Assembly: GCF_012273895.1 (NCBI RefSeq)
Contig: NC_052119.1
Span: forward strand, 9,586,705 to 9,650,704
Length of the DNA stretch: 64,000 nt
Source of the DNA: Zerene cesonia
Taxonomy: Eukaryota > Arthropoda > Insecta > Lepidoptera > Pieridae
Direction of reading: 5' to 3'
The position numbers and the translations under genes are program-made. Positions 38,001 to 51,200 of this stretch are shown here, piece by piece (position 1 is the stretch's first letter; every line of letters starts with the position of its first letter). The notes under the pieces are model-generated. The model was given only the letters and a program-made list of their open reading frames with translations. It did no database searches and was not told where the DNA came from.

Positions 38001-41000
38001 ATCTGCCCCATACCCCACTAGGGGACACGGGACTTCACTTTTTTTCACATACATATCCTTAAACAATAAGAGTACCGCATATGTATTGTTACTGATAAAT
38101 CCTACATTCACACACTTTTAATTTATTTTCATCTGTATAAAATAGTAAAGAAAATATTCTTTCCTAACCATATCCCAAATAATAATTTCTTAGGTACACA
38201 GGAAATTCTTGATTTGCGCATGCGCCGCTGGGTACGTTCATGGATGCTGGTAACATTATATTGAGACCACAAACTCGCGCTTACTCGCCACCTAGAGGAA
38301 CAAGTTTCGCATTCCATTACACGTAATACATAAAATCGCTTTGAAAGCCTGCAATGCTTAACTATAATGTTATAAAAATTTCGAATAACGACTCTGTCTT
38401 GTTTAAAGACCAAATGAAAACGAAAGAGCGATAATGTGCCGACAAAGTAAATTATTATTTTGCACGAAGTTGTCCCATGAAGTAAAATGGCTTTGTGAAC
38501 AGTATAATGTACAACCAGATAAAAATAATACAATATGGGTCGTTTTATTCGTCGTTTTATTCACAACTTCTGTACCAATTAAGTACAAGTAATATTACAG
38601 TAATCGTAGAGTTTTGATAGGTGCTTGCTTAAAACATGTTCCAAATAGATGACCCAGTTCAGTCTATCTGAGAAGATTGGACCCGGCTGTCGTAACCTCT
38701 ACACGTTAATTCTCTATTGATAAGCCTAAGATAACTGTTGTTAGATGACACAACAATCGGCAGATGCAATGTAAGAATCATTGTTCAATGTTCATGTGTC
38801 AGGATGATGATAACATATATCAATAGAAGGAACTATTCGATAACAAGATAAAGGTAATAATATCCAACTTAATAAAAAAACGACTCTATTTACAAAAGCA
38901 AAACAAATAATACAACAATCTCATGAAATTCACACAAAAGTTACAACCGCAATCGCTGATGCACGGTATTTCATCTCTAGCCAGATCGTCTTGAAACAAT
39001 CACTTGAATAAACCAATATTAAAAAGTATTCCATTTTGCACTATTTTCCTCCTCAATATTTGTTATACAAACTTATTTCCGGCGTTATCAACAAGAGTAT
39101 TTTATTGAGTGAAACTCTAACTTCTGGTCCAACCTCTACCATAATCGCTTGTACGAGTGTAATATCGCTTGCGGTGTAGCTCCAACACCATCCTGATGAA
39201 GTTCCAGAGGAATACTTATGAAACCTAAATCTAAACTAAACTAAACCTGAAATCAATTATAATTATATTTCTCAATACTTGGGTGCTTACTACCAGGAAA
39301 GTTGCACTATTCTTATTTTACATATTAAGTATAAGATATTTCAGATGCATTGTCCCGGAGTGCGAATGGGGCCAACCACAGTTCAGTAACTCCACAGTGG
39401 AGCAGCTGCTGCCACCAGATGAGTGCGTCCGCTATGCCCCGCTGGAGCCCGACGTGTCGTCATGCGATGCGCAGGACTTTCATCAAAACAACACTGTACC
39501 ATGTGAGGGATTTGTGTATGAAAACCATGACACTGTATATGCTGAGGTAGGCAACGTGTTTATTTTAAATTGCGGATTTATTGTACGATATTTAGCTCAG
39601 CCTAATCCTCTCCATAATTTTCTCCACCTTGGCCTATTATGGAGGTTGGACTTCATATTTTCTGCGAGGTATTGAATCCAACCGCAACTTTCTAATATTA
39701 AGAAGAAATAATGCGGTAGGCGACTGAAATGTTATTAAAATTTCTAAATTCAATAATGACTTATTGTGATTCACCGATCATAATTGTAGTTATTACATTA
39801 ATTATTTCTTTATTACAATGCTAGGATGGAAAGCAAGTAATAATACTTTATATTACAAGTAATAATACTATATTTATTTGTTCGCAGTTCGGGTTAGCGT
39901 GCCGTGAGTGGCGCCGCACCCTGGTGGGCACGGTGCGCAATGCGGCGCTGCCGCTGGCGCTCGTGCTGACCGGTTACATCTCAGACAGGTATCCCATTCA
40001 TAGCATATTATAGACTTGATAGTATATACAATCTCATGTCGAAATAGTAACCCAAATAAATAAAGTCAGTTTTGTTCTGCGAATAATAATAGATACCAAT
40101 AAAGTAACACAGCAGCAGTAAACAAAATAACGCGTGTATAGACTGTACGCTTGAGCTTGTTCCAATATTGTCTCATAAGATTAATATAGTGATTAGTCGC
40201 AATAGTTACTATCAACGTTACACATATCATGTAGAATAGTCCAATGTATAATTTCCATCCAGATGGGGTCGGCGCACAGCTTTCTGCATATTTGCAGCGT
40301 TCGCGGGCGCGCTGGGCGTTGCCAAGTCCTTTGCGAACACCTACAACATTTACATAACCCTCGAGTTTTTTGAAGCAGCTCTCGGCTACGGTTTTAACAG
40401 CGCTGCGTATGTTATGAGTAAGAATTAAGTATTGAAGTAGTATGTGACTATGAAGGTTTTGAAAGCGTGATAATTCAACCGAGATATTGTTCATTGTTAA
40501 TTTGTTTACGCAGTTGCTTAAACAGGGCATAAAAAATGCAACATCAAATTTATATATTTTGAAATTTAATGTATGCTGAATCACTAACAATGTGACGAAA
40601 TTTCCAAACTTACAAATTTCAGTGATAGAGCTGGCGCGTCCCTCACTCCGCGCCGCGTTCGCTTGCGCGACCGGAGTGGCCTACGGCATGGGCGGTGTCC
40701 TATTCGCCGTGGTCGCGCGGTACCTGCCCCACTGGCGGGACCTTCTGCGGGCCATACACACGCCGGCGCTGCTCCTGCCCATGTACTGGCTGATATTGGA
40801 CGAGAGCGTGCGCTGGCTGCACGCAACGCAGCAAACTGATAAGGCTAAAACTGTCATCAATAAGGCCGCTAGATGGAATAAGGTGATTGTGTTTCAATAA
40901 GCGTAAATCTCGCCGCAGAACGAATAAGGAATCATTTTTAGTTTAATCGTGTTATCTTTGGTAATAGCAATATGATAACATCACAAAAAAGTTAATGTAA

Positions 41001-42770
41001 AAAGTTCAAAATATTATGTGCATTCATATTTCCTTCGAAGAATACGCTTTGAGCCTTTAAATGAAACTGAAAGAGAAAGCATCATCATACTGTATCGCTA
41101 AAAATTCCAACGAGTTCTGAGAAAATTCTTAGTAATATTGTAAATTCGAAAGAAACTCTGTCTGCGTGTCTCCGTCATGTTTATAACTTCATTATAACTT
41201 ATAAAATAGATTGAAATAAGTTCTGACCCAATAATATCTATTTTAGTTATTACTTATAACGATGTAACGTTTAGGTAACTTTAGACGAGACATCTGTAAG
41301 AAACGCTCTAGATTCAAACACAGCTCAAGATGAAGGCCCAAAAGAAAATGCCTGGTTAAGCCTCTTGAAGTCTCGAGTACTGATGGTGCGGTTCATGGCC
41401 TGCTGCTTCTGCTGGATCGCCGCCGCCTTCGTGTACTACGGCCTCACGATTAACTCGGTGGCACTCTCTGGCGACAAATACACTAACTTTGCCCTAAACA
41501 TGGTGATGGATATCGTCGCGTCGCTTCTCATTATGATGGCTCTGGAACGCATTGGCCGGAGGATCAGCATATGCGTGGCCTTCGTGCTCTGTGGTATTTC
41601 GTCCATGATACCAATGTTTACATGTACGTATTATTACTACAAGTGCTTTTAAAGTAATTCATATTTTTTTTGAGTGCATACAGCAGGCTGATTCAAATAA
41701 ATACAGCCAATCTATAACACTAAATCAAATATTCAATTAATTATATTCTCTTCATTTTTTTTTTAATTATTAAAGCAGTGAGAGAGCATTTTATTTTTAT
41801 TTGTTTCAAAAATAAGTATGAGTTGTATGAGTTGCAACGCATGAGGGAAACAATATGTAAGTAATACAAACAATTGACCAACCAGCAAACACAGCGACCC
41901 ACCAGTCAGTCTACTTCATGGGCAAGCTGTCCATCACGTTCGCGTTCAACTCCCTGTACGTGTTCACCGCCGAGCTGTTCCCCACGTCGGTGCGCAGCTC
42001 GGCACTCGCGGCCACTTCGCTCGTGGGCCGCTTGGGATCCATCCTCGCGCCGCAGACGCCGCTACTGGTATATGCTTCTGTTTCATATGTTGGTGTTCGT
42101 TCAAAAATGAAGGAGGTCTCAATTCGACCATTGATGTGATCCTTTCTATTTTTATTACGTATTTATTGTCGTTTGGTCCCATATTAGAATCTGGAGTACC
42201 TTGGTACTGGTGGCGATCTCCCCTTACGAGGAAGGCAGAACCTTTTTTAGTAGAAAAGAATTGTTCAATATCGTATAAATAGTGTCTGTGCAATTTACAT
42301 CTCTTGATTAATAATAGTAGTGATATTATCACCATTATAACATTCAACCGTCAAATCAACCATTCTATTTAAAAATCACCAACGCACGGGATTTGTCATC
42401 ATCAGTAACATTAAAAACTTTCAGCTATGTTAAACCACACCATAACATGGTAGAAGCTCATTGACATATTAATAACTTATCATCAAATCACATTTGCTTT
42501 TTTTATTTCTTACTTTCATGCATAGAAGATTTCATATTTAGCCTGCATTTTTACATGTAGAATCCCACAATACAAACCCTGTTGTACACTGGATGCTCGC
42601 TGCTAGCGGCCGCAGCAGTGGTGCTGGTCCCGGAGACACGGCGGGCGCCGTTGCCGCAACACGTGCGCCAAGCGGAACGCCTGCGCAAACTGGCAACACC
42701 GCGCGCTTCCACCACCCACCCGCCGCCGCCACCTGTCCCCTCCTTCACTAGGATATCTCAGTCTAGCTGA
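35091..42770 (+). CDS. SLC22-type organic cation/carnitine transporter-like gene B (563 aa)
   Basis: Second complete SLC22-like carrier. Exons: 35091-35323, 39345-39546, 39888-39988, 40263-40417, 40623-40882, 41275-41623, 41886-42067, 42561-42770. They total 1692 nt (563 codons plus TGA) and every junction keeps frame. ATG 35091 is preferred to an upstream in-frame GTG. Features: a cytoplasmic head of about 45 residues, longer than in gene A; helix 1 ending YVFVADRVPFR; a cysteine-rich loop with possible N-glycosylation sites NST and NNT; SDRWGRR (aa 177-183); LDESVRWL (aa 289-296), where Asp replaces the usual Pro; LERIGRR; FTAELFPTS; a proline-rich tail (HPPPPPPVP). It shares six intron positions with gene A but differs around residue 317. 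Substrate unknown. AATAAA at 43901 may end the transcript. Confidence 0.93.
36911..36934 (+). repeat. Copy of a short dispersed motif
   Basis: A 24-base block containing TATTATGTTATCTGTGGTAT is identical to 4050-4073. Shorter reverse copies are at 25656-25673 (18 bases) and 34745-34761 (17 bases). It is probably the end of an unnamed small transposon. Confidence 0.6.
37837..38045 (+). mobile_element. tRNA-derived SINE
   Basis: The head carries an A box (TGGTACAGTGGTTAAAG) and a B box (GGGTTCTATTCCCGG) at tRNA-like spacing. It continues into a non-tRNA body (GTCTCGGTCTGGCAGGACAC ... CCCCACTAGGGGACACGGG) and a T-rich end. The acceptor stem does not pair, so it is not a working tRNA. It is in intron 1 of gene B. 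Confidence 0.8.
41130..41200 (+). repeat. Helitron head fragment in gene B intron 5
   Basis: TAATATTGTAAATTCGAAAGAAACTCTGTCTG-like sequence matches the 5' part of the Lep1 copy at 24269. The rest is missing. Confidence 0.5.
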
Positions 42771-43900
42771 TTTAGGATATAGGCTACTTAGCAATGTGCT
42801 ATCTTGATAAATGTTAAGGTAATTTATTGTTAAAGTAGAACTAGAAAGGCAGCATTGAAAGAGCAAAACAACGGGTCATAAAGCTTGGGCTATTAGTACT
42901 GCGGTGACTCTCGAATAGGATTTTTCTTCCCATTGGATATTTAGGGGTAACATTTCAGACATTTTTTGGTGAATAATTATAGTGCCAAGTAGTTAACAGG
43001 ATAATGACAATTAGAGACATAAATATTTTAAATAGAGACATTCCTTGATAGACTGTAAATAATGTACTTATAGATAACGTTTAATATTTTAAAGACAATA
43101 TTATTATGCCAAGAAGGAGATTGAAATTATATAAACAAATATAAAAAAGTACTGTTGTAACTGTAGGTACACTGTGTACACGGTGATATAAGCGAGATAA
43201 TTTTGAAAAACTTTCATTACATCTCTTTATTCTTAATTTCAGTATATTAATTTTTATCTCAATTATTATAATTGCAATAAGGCAAATTTTTGACAAACCA
43301 GCACTTCATGTTTAGAAAAAGTATTCATTAAAATATTTTTGTAACAGATTTAGATGTAAAGCGTGAAAAACCAACAACGTTATCTTAGTCTCCTATCAGT
43401 AACATGTTAGGTACACTAGGTACTTATCAGCTACAGATCAAGTGTGCCTAATGATACACTTTTTAGTCACTAGCTATAGGCTCGACTGCGTTTTAAATTT
43501 ATTATCGACTCATTTATACAAATCGTCATTCGTCTGCATCTGGTAGTGGTGAAAAGTTTAATTTATGCTTGAAAATTAATGTTATATTTTAACGAAGAAT
43601 ACGAATTGGACTTCAGATTATTTCAGTTGGTTATCCATCACCTACTGAAATAATTTTACAATTTTGTGATTCTGCTAGGTTCTTGTTGTTGCTATATTTT
43701 TGAGGATGTGTTCAAAAATATTTAGGTTCACTATTCTGTATTTTCATGTGCTTGTTTTTAAAAAATCGAATGGACTTTATTTTTTTCTAATTATAAGTTT
43801 ACACTAGTGTTGAGACCAACTTGTTAATGTATATCTGTGATATGTAAATTAATGATAATATTATATGTGACTATGTACTGTAATATGTTTTATTGGATGT

Positions 43901-43906
43901 AATAAA
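43901..43906 (+). terminator. Candidate poly(A) signal for gene B
   Basis: AATAAA 1.13 kb after the TGA of gene B, preceded by TGTAATATGTTTTATTGGATG-type T-rich sequence. The long 3' UTR is plausible, but AATAAA is frequent in AT-rich DNA. Confidence 0.4.
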
Positions 43907-44164
43907 TTCTTTACTAAATTTAAACAAAACTTCCCAGCATACCTTTATTTGTAATTCTTATTTAAGAAAGAGCTTAAAAACTAAAATTATTATTACAATT
44001 GAATTAGTAAACTATGTCCCTGTATTTAAATCGTTAACACTATAATATTATGTAAATTAAATAAATCACGACACTATGTGTGTATGTGTGAGTTTTTCTA
44101 ACATAGCTTTAACAAAGAGGTACTTCATGTAACAATCGTAGTAATTTTTTAAATAAGAATTTAA

Positions 44165-44320
44165 AAAAAATTGATCATGAGGCAAGATTCGAACTTCATT
44201 CGCCTTTCGCCATATGGTAAGGACCATGACTGATTATCTGAACTAAGCATTCCAGTTTCTGCTCCTCTTTTCGCGGGATGTGTGCACGCCTCTTACGCAC
44301 GGAGTCGAATCCCACCTAAT
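44165..44320 (-). repeat. tRNA-derived SINE fragment
   Basis: On the minus strand GAAGTTCGAATCTTGCCTC resembles a B box, matching the piece at 54400-54480. A second GAGTCGAATCCCACC lies at 44301-44315 on the plus strand. The fragment is decayed. Nothing else was recognised from 43.95 to 45.2 kb. Confidence 0.4.
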
Positions 44321-45258
44321 GATCTAATGTTTTCTATTCGTATTCAATTTTAATAACTGTCTTTGGTATTATATGCAGTTTTCCGGGGATTACAATTTCG
44401 TTATTTCGGACACTTACAGTGCACGGAATAGGTCAAGGTTTAACTGTGAACTTCATAAAATATCGTTTACATAAAGCAAAAACATTTTTCTGGAATATAA
44501 ATCAGAGAAGAATCTTTAACCCGAAACTGCAGGTCGTGAATTTTAAAAGACTTTCAGTTATAAGGTCACACATAAATATTCGATGTAATAAAATTACTAT
44601 CAAGATAAAATGTCAGCCAAGTTTTTAAAAAACTGGTTTAATAATGTGCATAGAGTGCCATATCAAAATACTCAAAGTAGTAAAAAGTGATATTCATCAT
44701 CAAAATGTATAAAAAAATATATCGTTTTAAATGATATTATAAATTCGACTCCTGTATAATCTCGATGTTATTATACATGCTCAGTCTTTATATTGTGGTG
44801 AACACTGCATACTACGTGTAGTCATCTAATTCTACTCCTAGCTTTGAATATTACTTATTTTGTCAATACTTAATGTCTATAAACAAGTTTTGCTTCTATC
44901 GTATCTTGTTAAATCTTATTAATTGGAAATCGAAAACATTGAATACAACACAATATTCATTATGTGCATGATGTTTTTTTATTATATTTTTTTTTAATTT
45001 ACCACTTGTATACGAATTAATATCTTTCTAAAAATGGTAATTACCTTAAGAATATACATCTTATTTCCATTATATTTACATATTGAATCAGTTCGTTACA
45101 GGTTATCACCTAAACTTGTACATAAAATAATATAATAATACCTACGAACATTTTGAGCGATCGATACGCATCGAATCCAAATAACTTTACCTAACAGTTA
45201 ACACAGTCTTATTTTTATACCTTAAAGCTCATCTACTAATTGTTCTATTGTACTGTTG

Positions 45259-48200
45259 TCACACGTTATTAGGTTGTGGATTCGATATAGAGTTGTTGAG
45301 CGGTCGCATCTCTTGCGGCGCGGGCGGCGGCGGCGGCGGCTGCAGGCGCCCGTACACGAGGCGCAGCGCCAGCAGGGCGGCCAGCGTGAGCGCGGCCGTC
45401 GTGCCGAAGGTCGCGTCGGGCCCGCGGCGCGCGTACACGCTCGACACGAACACGGGGCCCAGCGCGCGCGACAGGCACCCCGCGCCCGTCAGCACGCCCA
45501 TCCACACGCCTTGCGGCCGCGGACCCAGCACCTGATCATTCGCTAATTTACTTTCAAATTCTCACACGACTTCATCGAAATACGCCTCGTTATTCTCGAT
45601 AAGGCGAGCGAGCGTGAAAACATGTTCAATGTTTCCTTATCAAAATGACGAATACTAAACGAATAGATTAGTTATCTAATAGAAAGTAATTCAATTTGCA
45701 GGCCTTGTTTAAACACTTTAAAAACGATGTATTTTTTCGAACACATACGATATACGACTAACATGGATGGATGATTATTAATACCAAAGAAAGTTATAAA
45801 TTTCAAAAGTCTAGAAAAGAAGAGAGTAAACATTGCTAAAAGCAATCTCTAAAACAAGACTTTCAATCAAATAATCTACACTCAACTAGTCTATCAGTTC
45901 ACTCAAATCAGATAGACACAAACCGTTCCTCAATTACCTTTGAAAAGATAGTCTGTATGAGCGTGACCCCCAGCGGATAGCCGATGGAGACGCAAGTGTA
46001 GCCGAGGAAGAACTGCGGCAAGGTGAGGCCGCGCGAGGTGAGGCACCAGGGCTGCGCGCGCGCGGGACAGCCGCCGCCCGACTCCAGCGCGTCGGCGGGC
46101 ACCAGCGGCGGCCCGCCCGGCCCCCACGGGATGCACAGCAGCGACGCCAGCCCCGTCAGCAGGAACCCGCCCCATAGCAGCAGCGCTCTGGAATGTTAGC
46201 ATAATAATTAACTACTGCTCAGCTAATATCCACTAAAATATATTGTTCATAAAATCTAAATTGAAACTAATTAAAACAATTTACAATTGTAATGAATACC
46301 TATTTTAAACAGATATATCAAAGAAGCCACACTTTATAAAAGAACTCTGTCGAATTAAGATAATATCCTATAATGATATTAAGTTCTATTTGGTGTGAAT
46401 ATATAAAATAAATAAAAAAATAAAACAAAGCAAATATTTGTCCGATGTCCGAACAAAAGATGATCCCAATTATCGATGGAGGAAAATTCCTGGACGCAGA
46501 CCGTAATATTTAAGTGAATTTTTACAAAGACCTTTTTATACTCTGTGACATAGACGACCAATCATATTATTAGAGTAGGTACAGTAATTTCCGAAACTAC
46601 TATTAAAAACAAGTTTGGACTATGCATACCTATATCGCAGGCAAATTGTACACGTATAATCATGCCGTTTATAAGCGGCCTCGTCACCTTACAAACAGCA
46701 TAATCATACAATTTGCCTGCGACACACACACCAAAGTGAATTGTAGCTGGTGAATTGCTCATGTATGTTTAAATAAATGGATTACCTTTCTTCAAATATC
46801 TTAGTTAGTGGTGTGATGAGCGCGAAGACGGCGCATGCGACGATGGCCCCGGCGCTCATAAGCGCGCCCATGTACTCCAGAGCCTCTTTCTTGCTCCACC
46901 CGAACTGGTCCATCGTCAGTGGGGTGGCTAACGTCTCCAGCAGCACAAAATTGAACACCAGCACAAAGAAGGCTACGACCAGCGTCCAGCTACTGATGTA
47001 GTCAGGTTTCATAGCTTTCAGAGCCTCCTTTTCTGTAAAATTAAGTAATCCACAGTGAAAAGAAGTAAAATAACATTTCAAAACATGAACTAAGAAGAAG
47101 TAGTTGTTGTTACTTTAAAACACATTACACTATTTAAGTATTAATTTTAACAATCGAATTATGTTTATGCACTATATTTACCCGTTTCTTTTCCTTGCGC
47201 GAGCATAGCTTCCCTGGCTGCGATTTTCCGCTCCTTAAAACAACAGGGCAGAAAGAGCAAGATGTTGATGATTCCAAGAAGTGCGTTGATCCACCCCGCC
47301 GCAGTGTACATGTCCAGTCGCAGCTGGAAGGTTTGTTCGCCGGGGGGTGGGTAGGGCGCACCCGGCCCCAGCGGCGCCGCGGCCGCCTGCAGCGCCGGCC
47401 CCACCACGAACCCCAACACTTGAGCGAGGGAGCAGCTTGCTACCGCGCGTGTTCTTTCGCTTTCGCGCGTCGCTGCCGACAGGTACGAACGGGCTACGGC
47501 GACGTTTGCTGAAATAATAAGTGTGCTTTTATAAATTTACTCTTAAACCGCATTGTTGGATTAGATTTGTGATTTTGTGCAAATAAGCTTAAATCAATAT
47601 TTTGGTAATAAAATGTAGTTCTTATAAATTCATATTACGAATATGTTCTTTTCTTTATTTTCTAGCTATTTATCGGAAAATAAACCTATCCCGACAATGT
47701 TGTTAATTTTATGAACTAAACTTAGATCTCTTACAAGCTTTTAACGTCAAAGCACAGGAGGACAGTTTATAAGACATATCGTTTTCTAACCAGAACTAAT
47801 TCCAACCAAGGCTCTAGCGGCTAACATCCACTGATGCGCGTTGGGGCGCATGAGATGCAGGTTGGCGTAGAGCGCGGAGGCCAGCACAAACAGCAGCAGC
47901 ATTGCGAGCACGGGGGTGCGCGCGCGCGCCGCTCGGTTGGCCCACAGCCCCAGCAGCGGCGACGCCACCAGCTGCCCCAGCGGGCTCACACCCACAGCCA
48001 GGCCGAGCGCCTCCTTGCTCGCCCCTGGGTCTAGCTGGAAATAGAGCGGAATAGAAATTAGTATTAGCTCTACATTTAAAAAAGCATTGAATCCATAGAA
48101 TCACTACATAGTATAAAACAAAGTCGCTTTCTCTGTCTGTCCCTATGTATGCTTAAATCTTTAAAACTAAACAATGGATTTTGGAGGGTTTTTTTTTTTA

Positions 48201-51200
48201 AGATAGAGCCACTCAAGATGAAGGTTAATACTTTAATGAGATCTATTAAACTACTCAGAATTTAACGCATCCAAAGCCGCGGGCAAAAGTTAGTTCGAAT
48301 AAATGGAACCCCTCTAAATTTTACGAGTTAAAATCTCTTCTTACTCATTGCAACATAAACACAACACGCCCGTATAGAATGAAATCCGATTTCAATATTG
48401 CTTATCAACTAGATATTGCTGGATATTCTGGATGACGGTGGCTATTTCAAGTTACTAATAGTCTTTCTTATAGGCTCATAAGAAGAATATGATGAATCAA
48501 AAAAATTATTTCATTTAGACAGAGAAAAACACTGATATTGAGAAAAATATCACATTCCAAACACGTAGGGGCGACACGAGTAAGATCTGGCCGGCCGCCA
48601 GCCGCCGCACGAGGGCCTGCGGCTCGGCAGTCGGACACACAACAATATTGTAATATAATGTGTTCGCAGTTGGAAACAGCTCGTAGATATCGCTCACATG
48701 TATGTTTGCTGACGTCACCGACCGTGCGTGACTGCAACATGATTATGTTTCTCCGCGTGAATAATTATGTATTTACAAACTTGAAAACCTTCAGATTACA
48801 ATTGCAACTTGTAAATATTAAATTATGGAATATGATTTGATTAGATTTGGCTTATAACTGAACATATAATAGAATAAACACGATAGAGCAGTAATACATA
48901 TGTAAAATCGCTGAACGGATTAGATGATTATTGTTGGTACAATTATGTTAAACGTAATTTATACGATATGTATAATATAAAAGTAAACATTGAGTGTCTG
49001 TCTGTCTGAGAGTGACATTTTATATTTATCCACAAAACTGATAGGAGCCATAAAAGAAGAAACCAAAAAAACTGTTTTTGGAATTTTTGTTTGTCTGACT
49101 ATGAAATACCTTAACAATTCGAAACTACTATACTCAACGGATGTGAACGCAGTTTTCACAGGTGGATTACATATAATTAGGAGCCTTGATAAACATTTCA
49201 TTGGTCAAAATGAATCCATTGAAAACATCAAGCGCAACAGGCTATTTAAACTAGGTATAAGAGATATAAAATTGAAGATCTGGAACTCCCGATGTGGAAC
49301 TCCAAGAGCCCAGCAACACTATATCATAAATAGTAATGATATCTTAGCAAAAGTTGTTCAATCTGATGGGCATTTTCTGTCGACTTATAATAATCGAGAT
49401 CGGGAACATTTGTTGTCGAAATCAACGATAATCCGGGAAGAAAAATAGTTCTTTCTCCATTTTATTCACGTTCAAAGTTCATGCGAACGAAGTTGCGCGC
49501 ACCCGCTAGTGTAGTATATAGTACCTTGGAGATAGACATAATACTTATATTTTAGTCTAATCCTTGGATTTCTCTTCTGCAAACCAAACCTAATGTAAAA
49601 GTGACACTTAATGATACCAAAGGTAATATAGAATAAACGGTGCGGAATAGCACTGAGAGTTGCATTCGTAGCTTCGTTTCCGTCTTATTCGATAATTTAT
49701 AACTTGGACATAATATCACCGGAAAAGGGGAACGTTATGTAACTAAACACAGATCATAAAAAAAACCGTCCTAAATAACAGATTTTTCATTAATTTCTCC
49801 ATCTTGATATTGGCCTCATTTTTAATACCCTCTGTATTCAAACATGCACTCGAGTAAGTATATTGTTTGGTGTATATTTGGTTTTGTATTTTTTTATGTA
49901 AAACGCAAAATAATCTCGACTGTCTCGTTAGGCATTTGTTATCCAGCAACTTGTGATTAATTAATGCTTTGAATGTAGTTATAATTATCTTATCAATTTG
50001 TATAATCAAGTGATTAATTAATACTTGATAAGAAATACAAGCGCACCTACCATCTACCTCACATTATACCTACAATTCATTAAAATATTTGTATTATCGA
50101 TATAACAGTATAATAATTAAACTAATTAAAAAAATATGCGTTCTTTTTTAAGTGCTAATATTTTTCTGATTAAATTACTAATCTAAATCAATTAGCAAAG
50201 ATTCAAATTTGTATTTATTACTGTAAACGGCATTACTCTCGTTCGTATTAGTTATATTCTTTCTGTCAAGTGTTCCATTATAGAATCTTTTGAGGGCCAG
50301 AATCGAAGACTTTGTATGCCTTTAAAAAGGGAAAGCAACATTGCAACAATAACACGTGTCGGGTTATTTATATCGGCGCTTCTTGACAGCTGACCGAGTC
50401 TGACAGGTCACCGGTCTTCTCACTGGCCACCGCCTCTACACAATCAACTTTGAACTTGGCCTTGAATCACAATTCCATTGGACATCCGGAGGAGAACATT
50501 GTGCCATCTCAGTCAGCAACGCCATGTATATCAATTGACGTAAATATCGAGATGTATTCTGATGCATCGTTATTCTATTTTGATGTTTTGTACTGACTAC
50601 TGTATTAACCGATTATTGGTCAATGTTTTAAATTATAAGTTATATACTAAAAATAGTATTATAAGTGTGTATTATATAAATACTAATAAAAACATTAATG
50701 TTCTCATAAATCTAATTTATGTGTATAACGTTTAAATCATAAAAGGGTGCGTCACAACACGATTTGATAAGCACAATCTGTTTATTGTGTGGACCCTCCA
50801 CCTCCACCTCCGCGGTTCTGACCAAAACACTGAACTCAATTGGATATTATCTTTTATTTTTTCTTGTTGTTATGATTTTGTATTGTATTTTTATCTCAAG
50901 ATTTAAAACTTAAACAAATGAAACAAAATTTCTAATCATAACAAAGAGATAAGAATATTTTCATAAATAAAGAACACTGCAATATTTCCATAGGAACGTT
51001 TTTATGTCTAACTGTCATATTTAAATAAATAATAAATTCATAATAGAGTTAGCATTAATGAGCAAATGCCATTACGACATAAATAAATCTTTGCCTTCTT
51101 ATCGAATGGTTATTTGATTGACACAAAGATTCTTGTATAAATGAACAATACTCGTAGATATAAAAGAACAGACAGAAATAGACAAATGTTAATAATTACA

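Noticed and set aside
38129..38533. 134-codon frame on the minus strand
   Set aside because: It lies in intron 1 of gene B, has no family feature and no splice or start context.
40066..40590. 174-codon frame on the minus strand
   Set aside because: It runs antisense through exon 4 (40263-40417) of gene B and its introns, with no recognisable domain.
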